A DNA stretch of 11,250 nucleotides, from contig JAJRWO010000091.1 in assembly GCA_024276775.1 (NCBI GenBank), positions 1 through 11,250 on the forward strand, written 5' to 3'. The stretch's first letter is position 1, and each line of letters begins with the position of its first letter. Origin of the DNA: Gammaproteobacteria bacterium (lineage in GTDB: Bacteria; Pseudomonadota; Gammaproteobacteria; Tenderiales; Tenderiaceae). A program made the position numbers and the translations under genes. The notes beneath the pieces are model-generated. The model ran no database searches, had not been told where the DNA came from, and saw nothing but the letters and a program-made list of their open reading frames with translations. Below, piece after piece: positions 1-6,327 of the stretch.

Positions 1-524
1 CTGGGTTTTTGTTCAGCAGGGATAGTGCTTCCATCCAGCAAAGCATCAATGGCGCCACGCAGATCGGCACCTGTGACCGGCTCATCGTTACGTGGCCGAC
101 TGTTATCAAACTGGCCGCGGTATACCAGCTTTTCATTCGCATCAAAGAGAAAAAAATCGGGCGTGCAGGCAGCCATATAGGCCTTTGCCACCGTCTGTGA
201 TTCGTCATATAGGTAAGGGAAGGTATAACCTTGTGTGGCGACTTCTTCGGCCATTTTTTCCGGGCTGTCACCGGGGTAATTGTTAGCATCATTGCTGTTA
301 ATACCCACCACGGCTAAACCCTTGGCCTGATACTCTTTGGCCCGTTCAGCCAGGGCATTACGCAGGTGGATAACATAGGGGCAATGATTACACATGAAAA
401 TAACCAATAATCCCTTGGCACCTTTGAAATCAGCCCGATTTACTGGCTTGCCATGGGTATCAGGCAGGTTAAAATCGGGGGCTTGAGTGCCAAGTGCCAG
501 CATGGTTGATTCGGTACGAGCCAT
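1..524 (-). CDS. Thioredoxin-fold AhpC/TSA-like redoxin protein, 3' end cut off
   Basis: The frame runs from ATG at 524-522 leftwards to the window edge without a stop, giving 174 residues. The start reads MARTESTMLALGTQAPDF and the GTQAPDF-x-LPD opening is typical of peroxiredoxin/thioredoxin-like proteins. A CNHCP motif (C45, C48) follows a hydrophobic beta strand (LLVIFM), and a third cysteine, C120, lies in ACTPDFF, the cis-proline region of the fold. The family is usually about 190-200 residues, so roughly 20 C-terminal residues are missing. It is probably a cytoplasmic thiol oxidoreductase, since no signal peptide is seen; the substrate is unknown. An AAGGA ribosome-binding site lies 7 bases upstream of the ATG and supports this start over M8 (503). 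It is transcribed divergently from mltB. Fold assignment is confident; specific function is not. Confidence 0.85.
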   Translation of the reverse strand, partial: MARTESTMLALGTQAPDFNLPDTHGKPVNRADFKGAKGLLVIFMCNHCPYVIHLRNALAERAKEYQAKGLAVVGINSNDANNYPGDSPEKMAEEVATQGYTFPYLYDESQTVAKAYMAACTPDFFLFDANEKLVYRGQFDNSRPRNDEPVTGADLRGAIDALLDGSTIPAEQKP

Positions 525-530
525 TAAAGT

Positions 531-536
531 TTCCTT
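531..536 (-). promoter_or_regulatory. Ribosome-binding site of the redoxin gene
   Basis: Read on the minus strand, AAGGAA precedes the ATG at 524 with a 6-7 base spacer. It decides the start in favour of 524 over the in-frame ATG at 503. Confidence 0.6.
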
Positions 537-554
537 GAGTAGTAAGTGTTGAAA

Positions 555-569
555 CAGAGTTTAGCTCTG
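555..569 (-). other. Small inverted repeat in the redoxin gene leader
   Basis: CAGAG and CTCTG form a 5-bp stem with a 5-base loop between the candidate promoter and the ribosome-binding site of the redoxin gene. The stem is short and could be chance. No longer structure or known riboswitch motif is visible around it. Confidence 0.25.
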
Positions 570-578
570 CTCAGAAAT

Positions 579-606
579 TTTATAAACCACTAAATAATAC
601 TGTCTT
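579..606 (-). promoter_or_regulatory. Candidate sigma-70 promoter for the redoxin gene
   Basis: On the minus strand, AAGACA (606-601) and TATAAA (584-579) are separated by 16 bases. The -10 box matches five of six consensus bases and the -35 box four of six. It would start a leader of about 45-50 bases ahead of the ATG at 524. It is a visual match only, in an AT-rich stretch. Confidence 0.35.
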
Positions 607-651
607 TGTTGTGGATAAGGCCGCTGACAGCCGGTTATATCGGCCATTATT

Positions 652-660
652 TGCTAGAAT
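652..660 (+). promoter_or_regulatory. Extended -10 promoter for the mltB-pepN operon
   Basis: TGCTAGAAT is an extended -10 element (TGn followed by TAGAAT, one mismatch to TATAAT). No good -35 box lies 17 bases upstream, which is common for extended -10 promoters. Transcription would begin near 666-668, so the upstream in-frame ATGs at 611 and 662 would not be in the message, and mltB must start at 695. Confidence 0.45.
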
Positions 661-694
661 CATGTTTTATTCAGGGATGGGGAGAAAGCAGGTA

Positions 695-1660
695 ATGCGA
701 TCAGTTAAATGGCTTTATGTCGTGTTGATATTCGTCAGTGGGTCTGCACTGGCTGAGCAGCAAAATTTTGAACAATGGCTGGCTGAATTGAGGCAAGAGG
801 CCATTGGCAAGGGCATTTCTGAACAGATACTTGAAACAGCCTTCAAGGACGTTAAGCCTATCCCACGCATCATTGAACTGGATAGAAAACAACCTGAGTT
901 TACCTTGACCCTGGAACAGTATGTGAGTCGCGTGGTGCCAAAACGGCGTATTAATCTGGGCAAAAAACGCCTCGAAGCCAATCGTGAATTACTGCAACAG
1001 GTGGCTGAAAAATACGGTGTGCAGCCACGTTTTCTGGTGGCCTTTTGGGGGATTGAAACAGATTTTGGCCGCCTTACCGGTGGTTATCCTGTCATCGCTG
1101 CCATTTCCACCCTGGCTTACGATGGTCGTCGTTCAGCATTTTTCCGGCGCCAGCTGTTTGATGCTCTGCAAATCCTCGAAGAGGGCCATATCATGGCCGA
1201 CAAGATGACAGGATCCTGGGCCGGTGCCATGGGGCAAGCACAGTTTATGCCATCTACATTCCGCGCTTATGCGGTGGATTTTGATGGTGATAACAAGATT
1301 GATCTGTGGGGTAATTTGGGTGATGTATTTGCCTCTGCCGCTAATTACTTGTCCAAGATCGGTTGGAACGATGATCAAACCTGGGGCCGTGAAATCAAAC
1401 TGCCTAAAGATTTTGACAGGTCGCTGCTAGGCCTGGATATCAAAAAGAGCCTGGCCGAGTGGGACAAACTGGGCGTGCGTCGTTTGTCGGGAAAACAGCT
1501 GCCTAAGCGTGATATGCAAGCCTCGCTGGTGCAACCGGATGAAGGCAAATATGTCCGTAGCTATCTGGTCTACGATAACTATCGCGCCATTAGGGACTGG
1601 AATAAATCACATAAATTTGCCATTGCTGTGGGCACTCTGGCCGATAGCATTGCCCGTTAA
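695..1660 (+). CDS. mltB: Periplasmic lytic murein transglycosylase, MltB family
   Basis: This 321-residue protein cleaves the MurNAc-GlcNAc bond of peptidoglycan and leaves 1,6-anhydro ends. Residues 1-20 form a signal peptide (basic start, hydrophobic core, GSALA then E21). There is no lipobox cysteine, so it should be soluble periplasmic, unlike the E. coli MltB lipoprotein. The catalytic glutamate is E121 in FWGIETDFG, and the family motif GSWAGAMGQAQFMPSTF spans about 173-189. DFDGDNKID (195-203) resembles the EF-hand-like calcium loop of Slt35. The ATG at 695 is chosen because it begins the signal peptide, follows GGAG at a workable distance and lies downstream of the extended -10 at 652-660; the frame stays open back to 611. 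pepN follows after 36 bases. The family is certain; the exact paralogue name is less so. Confidence 0.9.
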   Translation: MRSVKWLYVVLIFVSGSALAEQQNFEQWLAELRQEAIGKGISEQILETAFKDVKPIPRIIELDRKQPEFTLTLEQYVSRVVPKRRINLGKKRLEANRELLQQVAEKYGVQPRFLVAFWGIETDFGRLTGGYPVIAAISTLAYDGRRSAFFRRQLFDALQILEEGHIMADKMTGSWAGAMGQAQFMPSTFRAYAVDFDGDNKIDLWGNLGDVFASAANYLSKIGWNDDQTWGREIKLPKDFDRSLLGLDIKKSLAEWDKLGVRRLSGKQLPKRDMQASLVQPDEGKYVRSYLVYDNYRAIRDWNKSHKFAIAVGTLADSIAR

Positions 1661-1696
1661 TTTACACATATATTCAGTTCTAAAAATCGAGTGACT

Positions 1697-4312
1697 ATGA
1701 GCAACAAACAACCAGAAACCACCTACCTTAAAGACTATCAACCGGTTGCATTTCAGGTTGAATCTATCGATCTGCACTTTAATCTGGGAGAGACACAGAC
1801 CGTTGTGACGTCAACCCTGAAGATGCGACGTAACAGTCGTGGTGTTTTACGACTGGATGGCCAGGCACTGGTGCTGGTCAGCATCATGCTTGATGGTAAA
1901 AAGTTGACAAGCGATCATTATAAACTTGATGCCGAATCGCTAACGATTGCCGATTTGCCGGATCATTTTGAACTGAAAATTCAGACCACCACCCAGCCCC
2001 AGTTAAACACTTCATTGGAAGGTTTGTATAAATCCAGTGGCAACTTTTGCACACAGTGCGAAGCTGAGGGATTTAGAAAAATTACTTACTATTACGACCG
2101 TCCAGATGTAATGACCCTGTTCACCACCACCATTGAGGCTGACAAACAAAAACACCCTGTCTTGCTGAGCAATGGCAATCCCGTTGATAGTGGTGAACTG
2201 AATAATGGCCGTCACTGGGTTAAGTGGCATGACCCGTTCAAAAAACCCTGCTATCTATTTGCCCTGGTGGCGGGGCAATTGGCTTGTACTGCCGATACAT
2301 TCATCACCATGTCAGGCCGCAAGGTGAAACTGGAAATCTATGTTGAGTCACACAATATCGACAAGTGTGATCACGCCATGGCTTCCTTGCAACGTTCAAT
2401 GAAGTGGGATGAGGAGGTGTTTGGCCGTGAATATGATCTGGATATTTATATGATCGTAGCAGTAGATGATTTCAACATGGGTGCCATGGAAAACAAGGGG
2501 TTAAACATCTTTAACTCCAAGTATGTGTTAGCACGACCTGACACTGCAACAGACACGGACTTTATCAATATCGAGGCAGTGATTGGCCATGAATATTTTC
2601 ACAACTGGTCTGGTAATCGTGTCACCTGTCGTGACTGGTTCCAACTAAGCCTTAAAGAAGGTTTTACCGTCTTCCGCGACCAGCAGTTCACCGCAGATAT
2701 GTTCTCGGCCACAGTCAAGCGAATTGATGATGTTAATCGTCTGCGCAGTTATCAGTTTGTCGAGGATGCAGGCCCAATGGCCCACCCGGTGCGGCCTGAG
2801 TCCTATGTTGAGATCAACAATTTTTATACCCTGACGGTGTATGAAAAAGGGGCTGAGGTGGTGCGCATGATTTACAACTTGTTGGGCAAACAGGCCTTCC
2901 GCACGGGATCGGATCTCTATTTTGACCGTCATGATGGTCAAGCGGTGACCACTGATGATTTTGTCAAGGCGATGGAAGATGCCAGCGGCATTGATCTGAC
3001 TCAATTTAAACGCTGGTATCGCCAGGCCGGTACGCCGGTGCTTGAATGTAAGTCTGACTATGATAAGGATACTCAGACCTTCACCCTAACAGTCAAACAA
3101 AGCTGCCCGCCATCTCCCGGGCAAGAAACAAAACAGCCTTACCACATTCCATTTGACATCGGCTTGTTAGCCGCCGATGGTCGAGACTTGGCCATTGAAA
3201 ACACCGCTCTGGAATTAAAGCAGGCTGAAGAATGCTTTGTTTTTAACGATATTAAACAACGGCCAGTCCCTTCATTGTTGCGCCACTTTTCGGCCCCCGT
3301 AAAACTAAAATACGATTACAGTACTGAAGAATTGGCTTTTCTGATGGCCAACGATACGGATAAATTTAATCGCTGGGATGCTGGTCAACGTCTAGGCTTG
3401 CGGCTGGTATTGCAACTGGTTGAGCAACAACAAACAGACGGAAGCTTTGATGTCGCTAAACTATCAGGGAGTTACAAACCATTTTCTAATGGTTTTAAGG
3501 CCTTGTTACAAGCACCGGGCGGTGATCTCAACTTTCGTGCTGCCGCATTAATATTGCCTAGCGAAAATTATATTGGCGAAAACATGGCGGTGATAGATCC
3601 AATTGCTATCCACGCAGCAAAAACAACATTACGTCGTTGCTTGGCGGAGGATCATGAAACTTTGCTGTGGCAAGTGTTTGAAGCTAACCAAGAGTCAGGC
3701 GCTTATCGTGTTGATGCCGTGTCTGTTGGCCAGCGTAGTTTGAAAAATGCCTGCCTGGCCTATCTATCGACACTGGCTAGTGATAAAGCGGTTGCGGCGT
3801 CAGTCACACAACTTGATGCCAATAATATGACCGATGTGATGGCGGGTATGCGCAACCTGATCGATATAGATTGCCATGCGCGTCAACAGGCGATTAATGA
3901 TTTTTACGCCAAGTGGAAAAACGATGCCTTGGTGGTGGATAAATGGTTGTCGTTGCAGGCTGTCTCCAGCCTGCCAAATACGCTTGAACATGTTAAAGCT
4001 TTGATGCAACACGAGGCCTTTACGATCAAAAACCCCAACAAGGTACGTGCTTTGATCAGCGCCTTTGTTGCTGGCAATGCCAGCCAGTTTCATCAAGCCA
4101 CGGGGGAAGGTTATGCTTTTCTTGCAGATCAAGTCATAAGTTTGAATGGCCTTAATCCACAAGTTGCAGCACGAATGGTCTCACCTCTGATTCAATGGCG
4201 TCGTTATGATGAATTTCGTCAAAACCTGATGAAAGCACAATTGCAACGGATCCTGGATACCCCTGAGTTATCTAAAGATGTCTATGAAGTCGTTTCAAAA
4301 GGGTTGGCATAA
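1697..4312 (+). CDS. pepN: Aminopeptidase N (M1 family zinc metallopeptidase)
   Basis: This 871-residue cytosolic exopeptidase removes N-terminal amino acids from peptides late in protein turnover. Length and sequence follow E. coli PepN (870 aa) end to end. The substrate-binding GAMEN motif is at 262-266. The zinc site HEYFH is at 298-302 (H298, H302, catalytic E299), with third ligand E321 in SLKEG. The transition-state tyrosine is Y382 in YTLTVYEKG. All active-site residues fall one position after their E. coli counterparts. The ATG at 1697 is preferred over the in-frame GTG at 1691 because GAG lies a few bases upstream of the ATG while nothing like a ribosome-binding site precedes the GTG. 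It lies 36 bases after mltB, and its stop is two bases before the next start, so the two downstream genes are coupled. Confidence 0.97.
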   Translation: MSNKQPETTYLKDYQPVAFQVESIDLHFNLGETQTVVTSTLKMRRNSRGVLRLDGQALVLVSIMLDGKKLTSDHYKLDAESLTIADLPDHFELKIQTTTQPQLNTSLEGLYKSSGNFCTQCEAEGFRKITYYYDRPDVMTLFTTTIEADKQKHPVLLSNGNPVDSGELNNGRHWVKWHDPFKKPCYLFALVAGQLACTADTFITMSGRKVKLEIYVESHNIDKCDHAMASLQRSMKWDEEVFGREYDLDIYMIVAVDDFNMGAMENKGLNIFNSKYVLARPDTATDTDFINIEAVIGHEYFHNWSGNRVTCRDWFQLSLKEGFTVFRDQQFTADMFSATVKRIDDVNRLRSYQFVEDAGPMAHPVRPESYVEINNFYTLTVYEKGAEVVRMIYNLLGKQAFRTGSDLYFDRHDGQAVTTDDFVKAMEDASGIDLTQFKRWYRQAGTPVLECKSDYDKDTQTFTLTVKQSCPPSPGQETKQPYHIPFDIGLLAADGRDLAIENTALELKQAEECFVFNDIKQRPVPSLLRHFSAPVKLKYDYSTEELAFLMANDTDKFNRWDAGQRLGLRLVLQLVEQQQTDGSFDVAKLSGSYKPFSNGFKALLQAPGGDLNFRAAALILPSENYIGENMAVIDPIAIHAAKTTLRRCLAEDHETLLWQVFEANQESGAYRVDAVSVGQRSLKNACLAYLSTLASDKAVAASVTQLDANNMTDVMAGMRNLIDIDCHARQQAINDFYAKWKNDALVVDKWLSLQAVSSLPNTLEHVKALMQHEAFTIKNPNKVRALISAFVAGNASQFHQATGEGYAFLADQVISLNGLNPQVAARMVSPLIQWRRYDEFRQNLMKAQLQRILDTPELSKDVYEVVSKGLA

Positions 4313-4314
4313 GC

Positions 4315-5139
4315 ATGGCGACAATACAGGGCAATTGGCGCAAAATGATTACCCGGCATGCCAGCCCGGTACAGTATAAAATGGTGTTAAGTGAAAACCG
4401 TGTCGCTATGAATGATTATATTGGCAAGCATGTGCAGTTGAAATTCCTGGGCGAAATCAATTGTGTCAGTTGTGGCCGAAAAACTAAAAAAAGTTTCCAG
4501 CAGGGCTATTGTTTTCCCTGCATGCGTAGCCTGCCTGAATGCGATGGCTGCATCGTTAGGCCCGAAACCTGCCACTATGAAGCGGGCACCTGCCGCGATC
4601 CGGAATGGGGGCAAACAAACTGTTTTCAGGATCACTATGTTTATCTCGCCAATTCTTCCGGCATCAAGGTAGGGATCACCCGTGGTAGCCAAATCCCAAC
4701 ACGCTGGATGGATCAGGGTGCAACCCAGGCCTTGCCAATTTTTCGTGTGAAGAATCGACTGTTGTCCGGCTTGGTTGAGGTCGCAATTAAACAGCATGTC
4801 TCAGATCGTACTGACTGGCGCAAGATGTTGAAAGGTGTGGCTGTCGAGGCTAATTTACATCAGTGCAGGGATGAATTTGTTGCCAAATGTAAACTTGAGC
4901 TCGCAGCGCTGGCCGATAAGCACGGTGCCGATGCCATCGCTCTGCTTGATGAGCAGGAACGGATTGATATTGACTACCCGGTGCTTAACTACCCTGAAAA
5001 GGTTACATCCTTCAATTTCGATAAAACCGTTCAGGTTGAAGGCACACTGGAAGGTATTAAGGGACAGTATTTGATTTTTGATTCCGGGGTGATAAACGTT
5101 CGTAAGTTTGGCGGCTATCTAATTGAAATGACTGTTTAA
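4315..5139 (+). CDS. DUF2797 family protein: cysteine-rich N-terminus and GIY-YIG-like core
   Basis: This 274-residue protein has no characterised role that I know of; sequence features match DUF2797. Residues 50-103 carry nine cysteines (C50, C53, C66, C69, C76, C79, C86, C93, C103), three of the pairs as CxxC, which suggests one or two zinc sites. Next come HYVYLAN (108-113) and KVGITR (118-123), R130 in PTRW, E155 in LVEVAI and N225 in YPVLNYP. Their order resembles the GIY-YIG nuclease signature. The C-terminus (about 240-270) is a beta-rich segment, VEGTLEGIKGQYLIFDSG. The start is two bases after the pepN stop with an AGGG about 11 bases upstream, so translation is probably coupled to pepN. 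ATG 4345 is an alternative start. The two may be functionally linked, but the sequence does not say how. Confidence 0.8.
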   Translation: MATIQGNWRKMITRHASPVQYKMVLSENRVAMNDYIGKHVQLKFLGEINCVSCGRKTKKSFQQGYCFPCMRSLPECDGCIVRPETCHYEAGTCRDPEWGQTNCFQDHYVYLANSSGIKVGITRGSQIPTRWMDQGATQALPIFRVKNRLLSGLVEVAIKQHVSDRTDWRKMLKGVAVEANLHQCRDEFVAKCKLELAALADKHGADAIALLDEQERIDIDYPVLNYPEKVTSFNFDKTVQVEGTLEGIKGQYLIFDSGVINVRKFGGYLIEMTV

Positions 5140-5167
5140 AGTATCCGATGCTATTAGACCAGAACAG

Positions 5168-5208
5168 GGGGTTTTATCCCATCCTTATGGACATTAAGGC
5201 AAAATCCC
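5168..5208 (+). terminator. Possible stem-loop downstream of the pepN operon
   Basis: GGGGTTTT (5168-5175) pairs with AAAATCCC (5201-5208), with one G-T wobble. Inside it CCTTA (5183-5187) pairs with TAAGG (5195-5199). It begins 29 bases after the DUF2797 stop. No T-run follows on the plus strand, so as an intrinsic terminator it is weak; it may instead be an mRNA 3'-end processing or stabilising structure. Confidence 0.4.
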
Positions 5209-5230
5209 GCAGGGTAAAATAAATCATTAG

Positions 5231-5275
5231 AAATAAAAATTGCCGTCACAACAGAAAAAACAACTGCTGCGGCAA
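5231..5275 (-). terminator. Rho-independent terminator of htpX
   Basis: Read on the minus strand, TTGCCGCAGCAG (5275-5264) pairs with CTGTTG (5254-5249) and CGGCAA (5245-5240) across a TGA bulge, with one G-T wobble and a 9-base T-rich loop. TTTTTATTT (5239-5231) follows directly. It lies just past the htpX stop at 5284. The stem is also present on the plus strand but is followed there by a poor T-tract, so it would act mainly on htpX. Confidence 0.7.
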
Positions 5276-5283
5276 CAATTTAA

Positions 5284-6168
5284 TTAGTCTGAACGGCGCA
5301 GTGCTTCAATCCTTTCTTCCAGCGGAGGATGAGTCATAAACAACTTTTTGATGCCTTTACCTAAGCCACCTGAAAAACCAAAAGCAGCCAATTGATCTGG
5401 CAAGTCTGCCGGTGCTGAACCTTGTTTGAGGCGCTCCAGCGCAGCAATCATTTTCTGACGGCCGGCTAGGCTGGCACCGCCTTCATCAGCACGAAACTCA
5501 CGCTTACGACTGAACCACATCACAATCACTGATGCCAAAATACCCAACACGATCTCAGCAACAATGCTGGTAATCCAGAAAGCTGGGCCGTGGCCACGTT
5601 CGTTTTTGAATACCAACCGATCAACCGTATGGCCAATCACTCGGGCCAAGAAAATAACAAAGGTATTTACGACCCCTTGAATCAGGGCCAGGGTAACCAT
5701 GTCACCATTGGCCACATGGGCAATTTCATGCCCCAGAACAGCCTCAACCTCATCTCTGTTCATATTTTCCAGCAGGCCATTACTGACGGCGACCAAAGCT
5801 TTGTTACGATTCATTCCGGTCGCAAAGGCATTAGGCGCTGGCGAAGGAAATATCGCCACCTCAGGCATGCCAATACCGGCACGCTCAGCCTGACGCTTAA
5901 CGGTCGATAACAACCAGCGCTCGGTCTCATTGGCAGGCTGCTCAATCACCTTGGCTCCGGTGGTGCGTTTGGCCATCCACTTGGAAATCGCTAGCGAAAT
6001 AAAGGAACCCCCAAAGCCGAATATAGCCGCAAACAGCAACAACGAATTCAGGTTCAGATCAACGCCTTGGGCATCGAGAAAACCTTCAAAACCAAGCAAA
6101 CGAAGAGAAATACTCAACACGACAATGATTGCCAGATTAGTGGCCAAAAATAAAAATATACGTTTCAT
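5284..6168 (-). CDS. htpX: HtpX inner-membrane zinc metalloprotease
   Basis: This 294-residue protein matches HtpX (E. coli 293 aa), an M48 membrane protease that degrades misfolded or damaged inner-membrane proteins alongside FtsH. Two N-terminal transmembrane segments are visible (about 4-25 and 42-62), followed by the cytosolic catalytic domain. The zinc motif HEIAH is at 147-151 (H147, H151, catalytic E148). Two further hydrophobic segments lie at about 158-178 and 198-218. The third zinc ligand is E224 in SRKREFRADEGG. MTHPPLEERIEAL near the C-terminus is a family signature. A strong GGAGGA ribosome-binding site (6177-6172) lies 3 bases before the ATG. It is separated from parC by 159 bases holding a heat-shock-like promoter, and ends in a good terminator. 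Confidence 0.97.
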   Translation of the reverse strand: MKRIFLFLATNLAIIVVLSISLRLLGFEGFLDAQGVDLNLNSLLLFAAIFGFGGSFISLAISKWMAKRTTGAKVIEQPANETERWLLSTVKRQAERAGIGMPEVAIFPSPAPNAFATGMNRNKALVAVSNGLLENMNRDEVEAVLGHEIAHVANGDMVTLALIQGVVNTFVIFLARVIGHTVDRLVFKNERGHGPAFWITSIVAEIVLGILASVIVMWFSRKREFRADEGGASLAGRQKMIAALERLKQGSAPADLPDQLAAFGFSGGLGKGIKKLFMTHPPLEERIEALRRSD

Positions 6169-6218
6169 CTATCCTCCAAATACAAATAACAGACCGTCTA
6201 ATTGCGGCATTGGCTTTT

Positions 6219-6247
6219 ATAATGGGCTTAAATCATCAAAGTTCAAG
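6219..6247 (-). promoter_or_regulatory. Sigma-32 (heat-shock) type promoter for htpX
   Basis: On the minus strand, CTTGAAC (6247-6241) and CCCATTAT (6226-6219) are 14 bases apart. This fits the sigma-32 consensus recalled from E. coli (CTTGAAA, 11-16 bases, CCCCATnT). The start site would fall about 40-45 bases before the htpX ATG. E. coli htpX is a known heat-shock gene, so the match is expected on biological grounds. An overlapping sigma-70 reading (TTGAAC, 18 bases, TTATAA) is also possible. Confidence 0.6.
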
Positions 6248-6260
6248 CCTTAAACAGGCT
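6246..6260 (-). terminator. Weak hairpin between parC and htpX
   Basis: AGCCT and AGGCT form a 5-bp stem with a 5-base loop, about 70 bases past the parC stop. It overlaps the -35 box of the htpX promoter and has no convincing T-tract on the minus strand. It could attenuate read-through from parC, but the evidence is thin. Confidence 0.25.
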
Positions 6261-6327
6261 AAAAGTCCTTGTCCCGCAGATTATTCAGTGACACGTGCAT
6301 TTTGTCTTTTATTTCGGTAAATAATAA

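Noticed and set aside
619..645. GGCCG/CGGCC inverted repeat upstream of mltB as an operator
   Set aside because: The half-sites are only five bases with a 17-base gap; chance is a sufficient explanation.
611..694. N-terminal extension of mltB from ATG 611 (or 662)
   Set aside because: It would place 28 polar residues before a clear signal peptide, and both ATGs lie at or upstream of the likely transcription start set by the extended -10 at 652-660.
1691..1696. GTG start for pepN
   Set aside because: No ribosome-binding site precedes it, whereas the ATG at 1697 has GAG at a usable distance and gives near-identical numbering to E. coli PepN.
4387..4797. 136-residue minus-strand open frame opposite the DUF2797 gene
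   Set aside because: The sense frame holds the conserved cysteines and follows pepN directly; the antisense product has no recognisable features.
6218..6223. Perfect TATAAT on the plus strand upstream of parC's 3' end, as a possible antisense promoter
   Set aside because: No -35 box lies 16-18 bases upstream, and the same bases are explained by the minus-strand htpX -10 region.
6308..6325. TTATTT/AAATAA inverted repeat just after the parC stop, as a terminator
   Set aside because: The stem has only A-T pairs in an AT-rich stretch and would not be stable enough.
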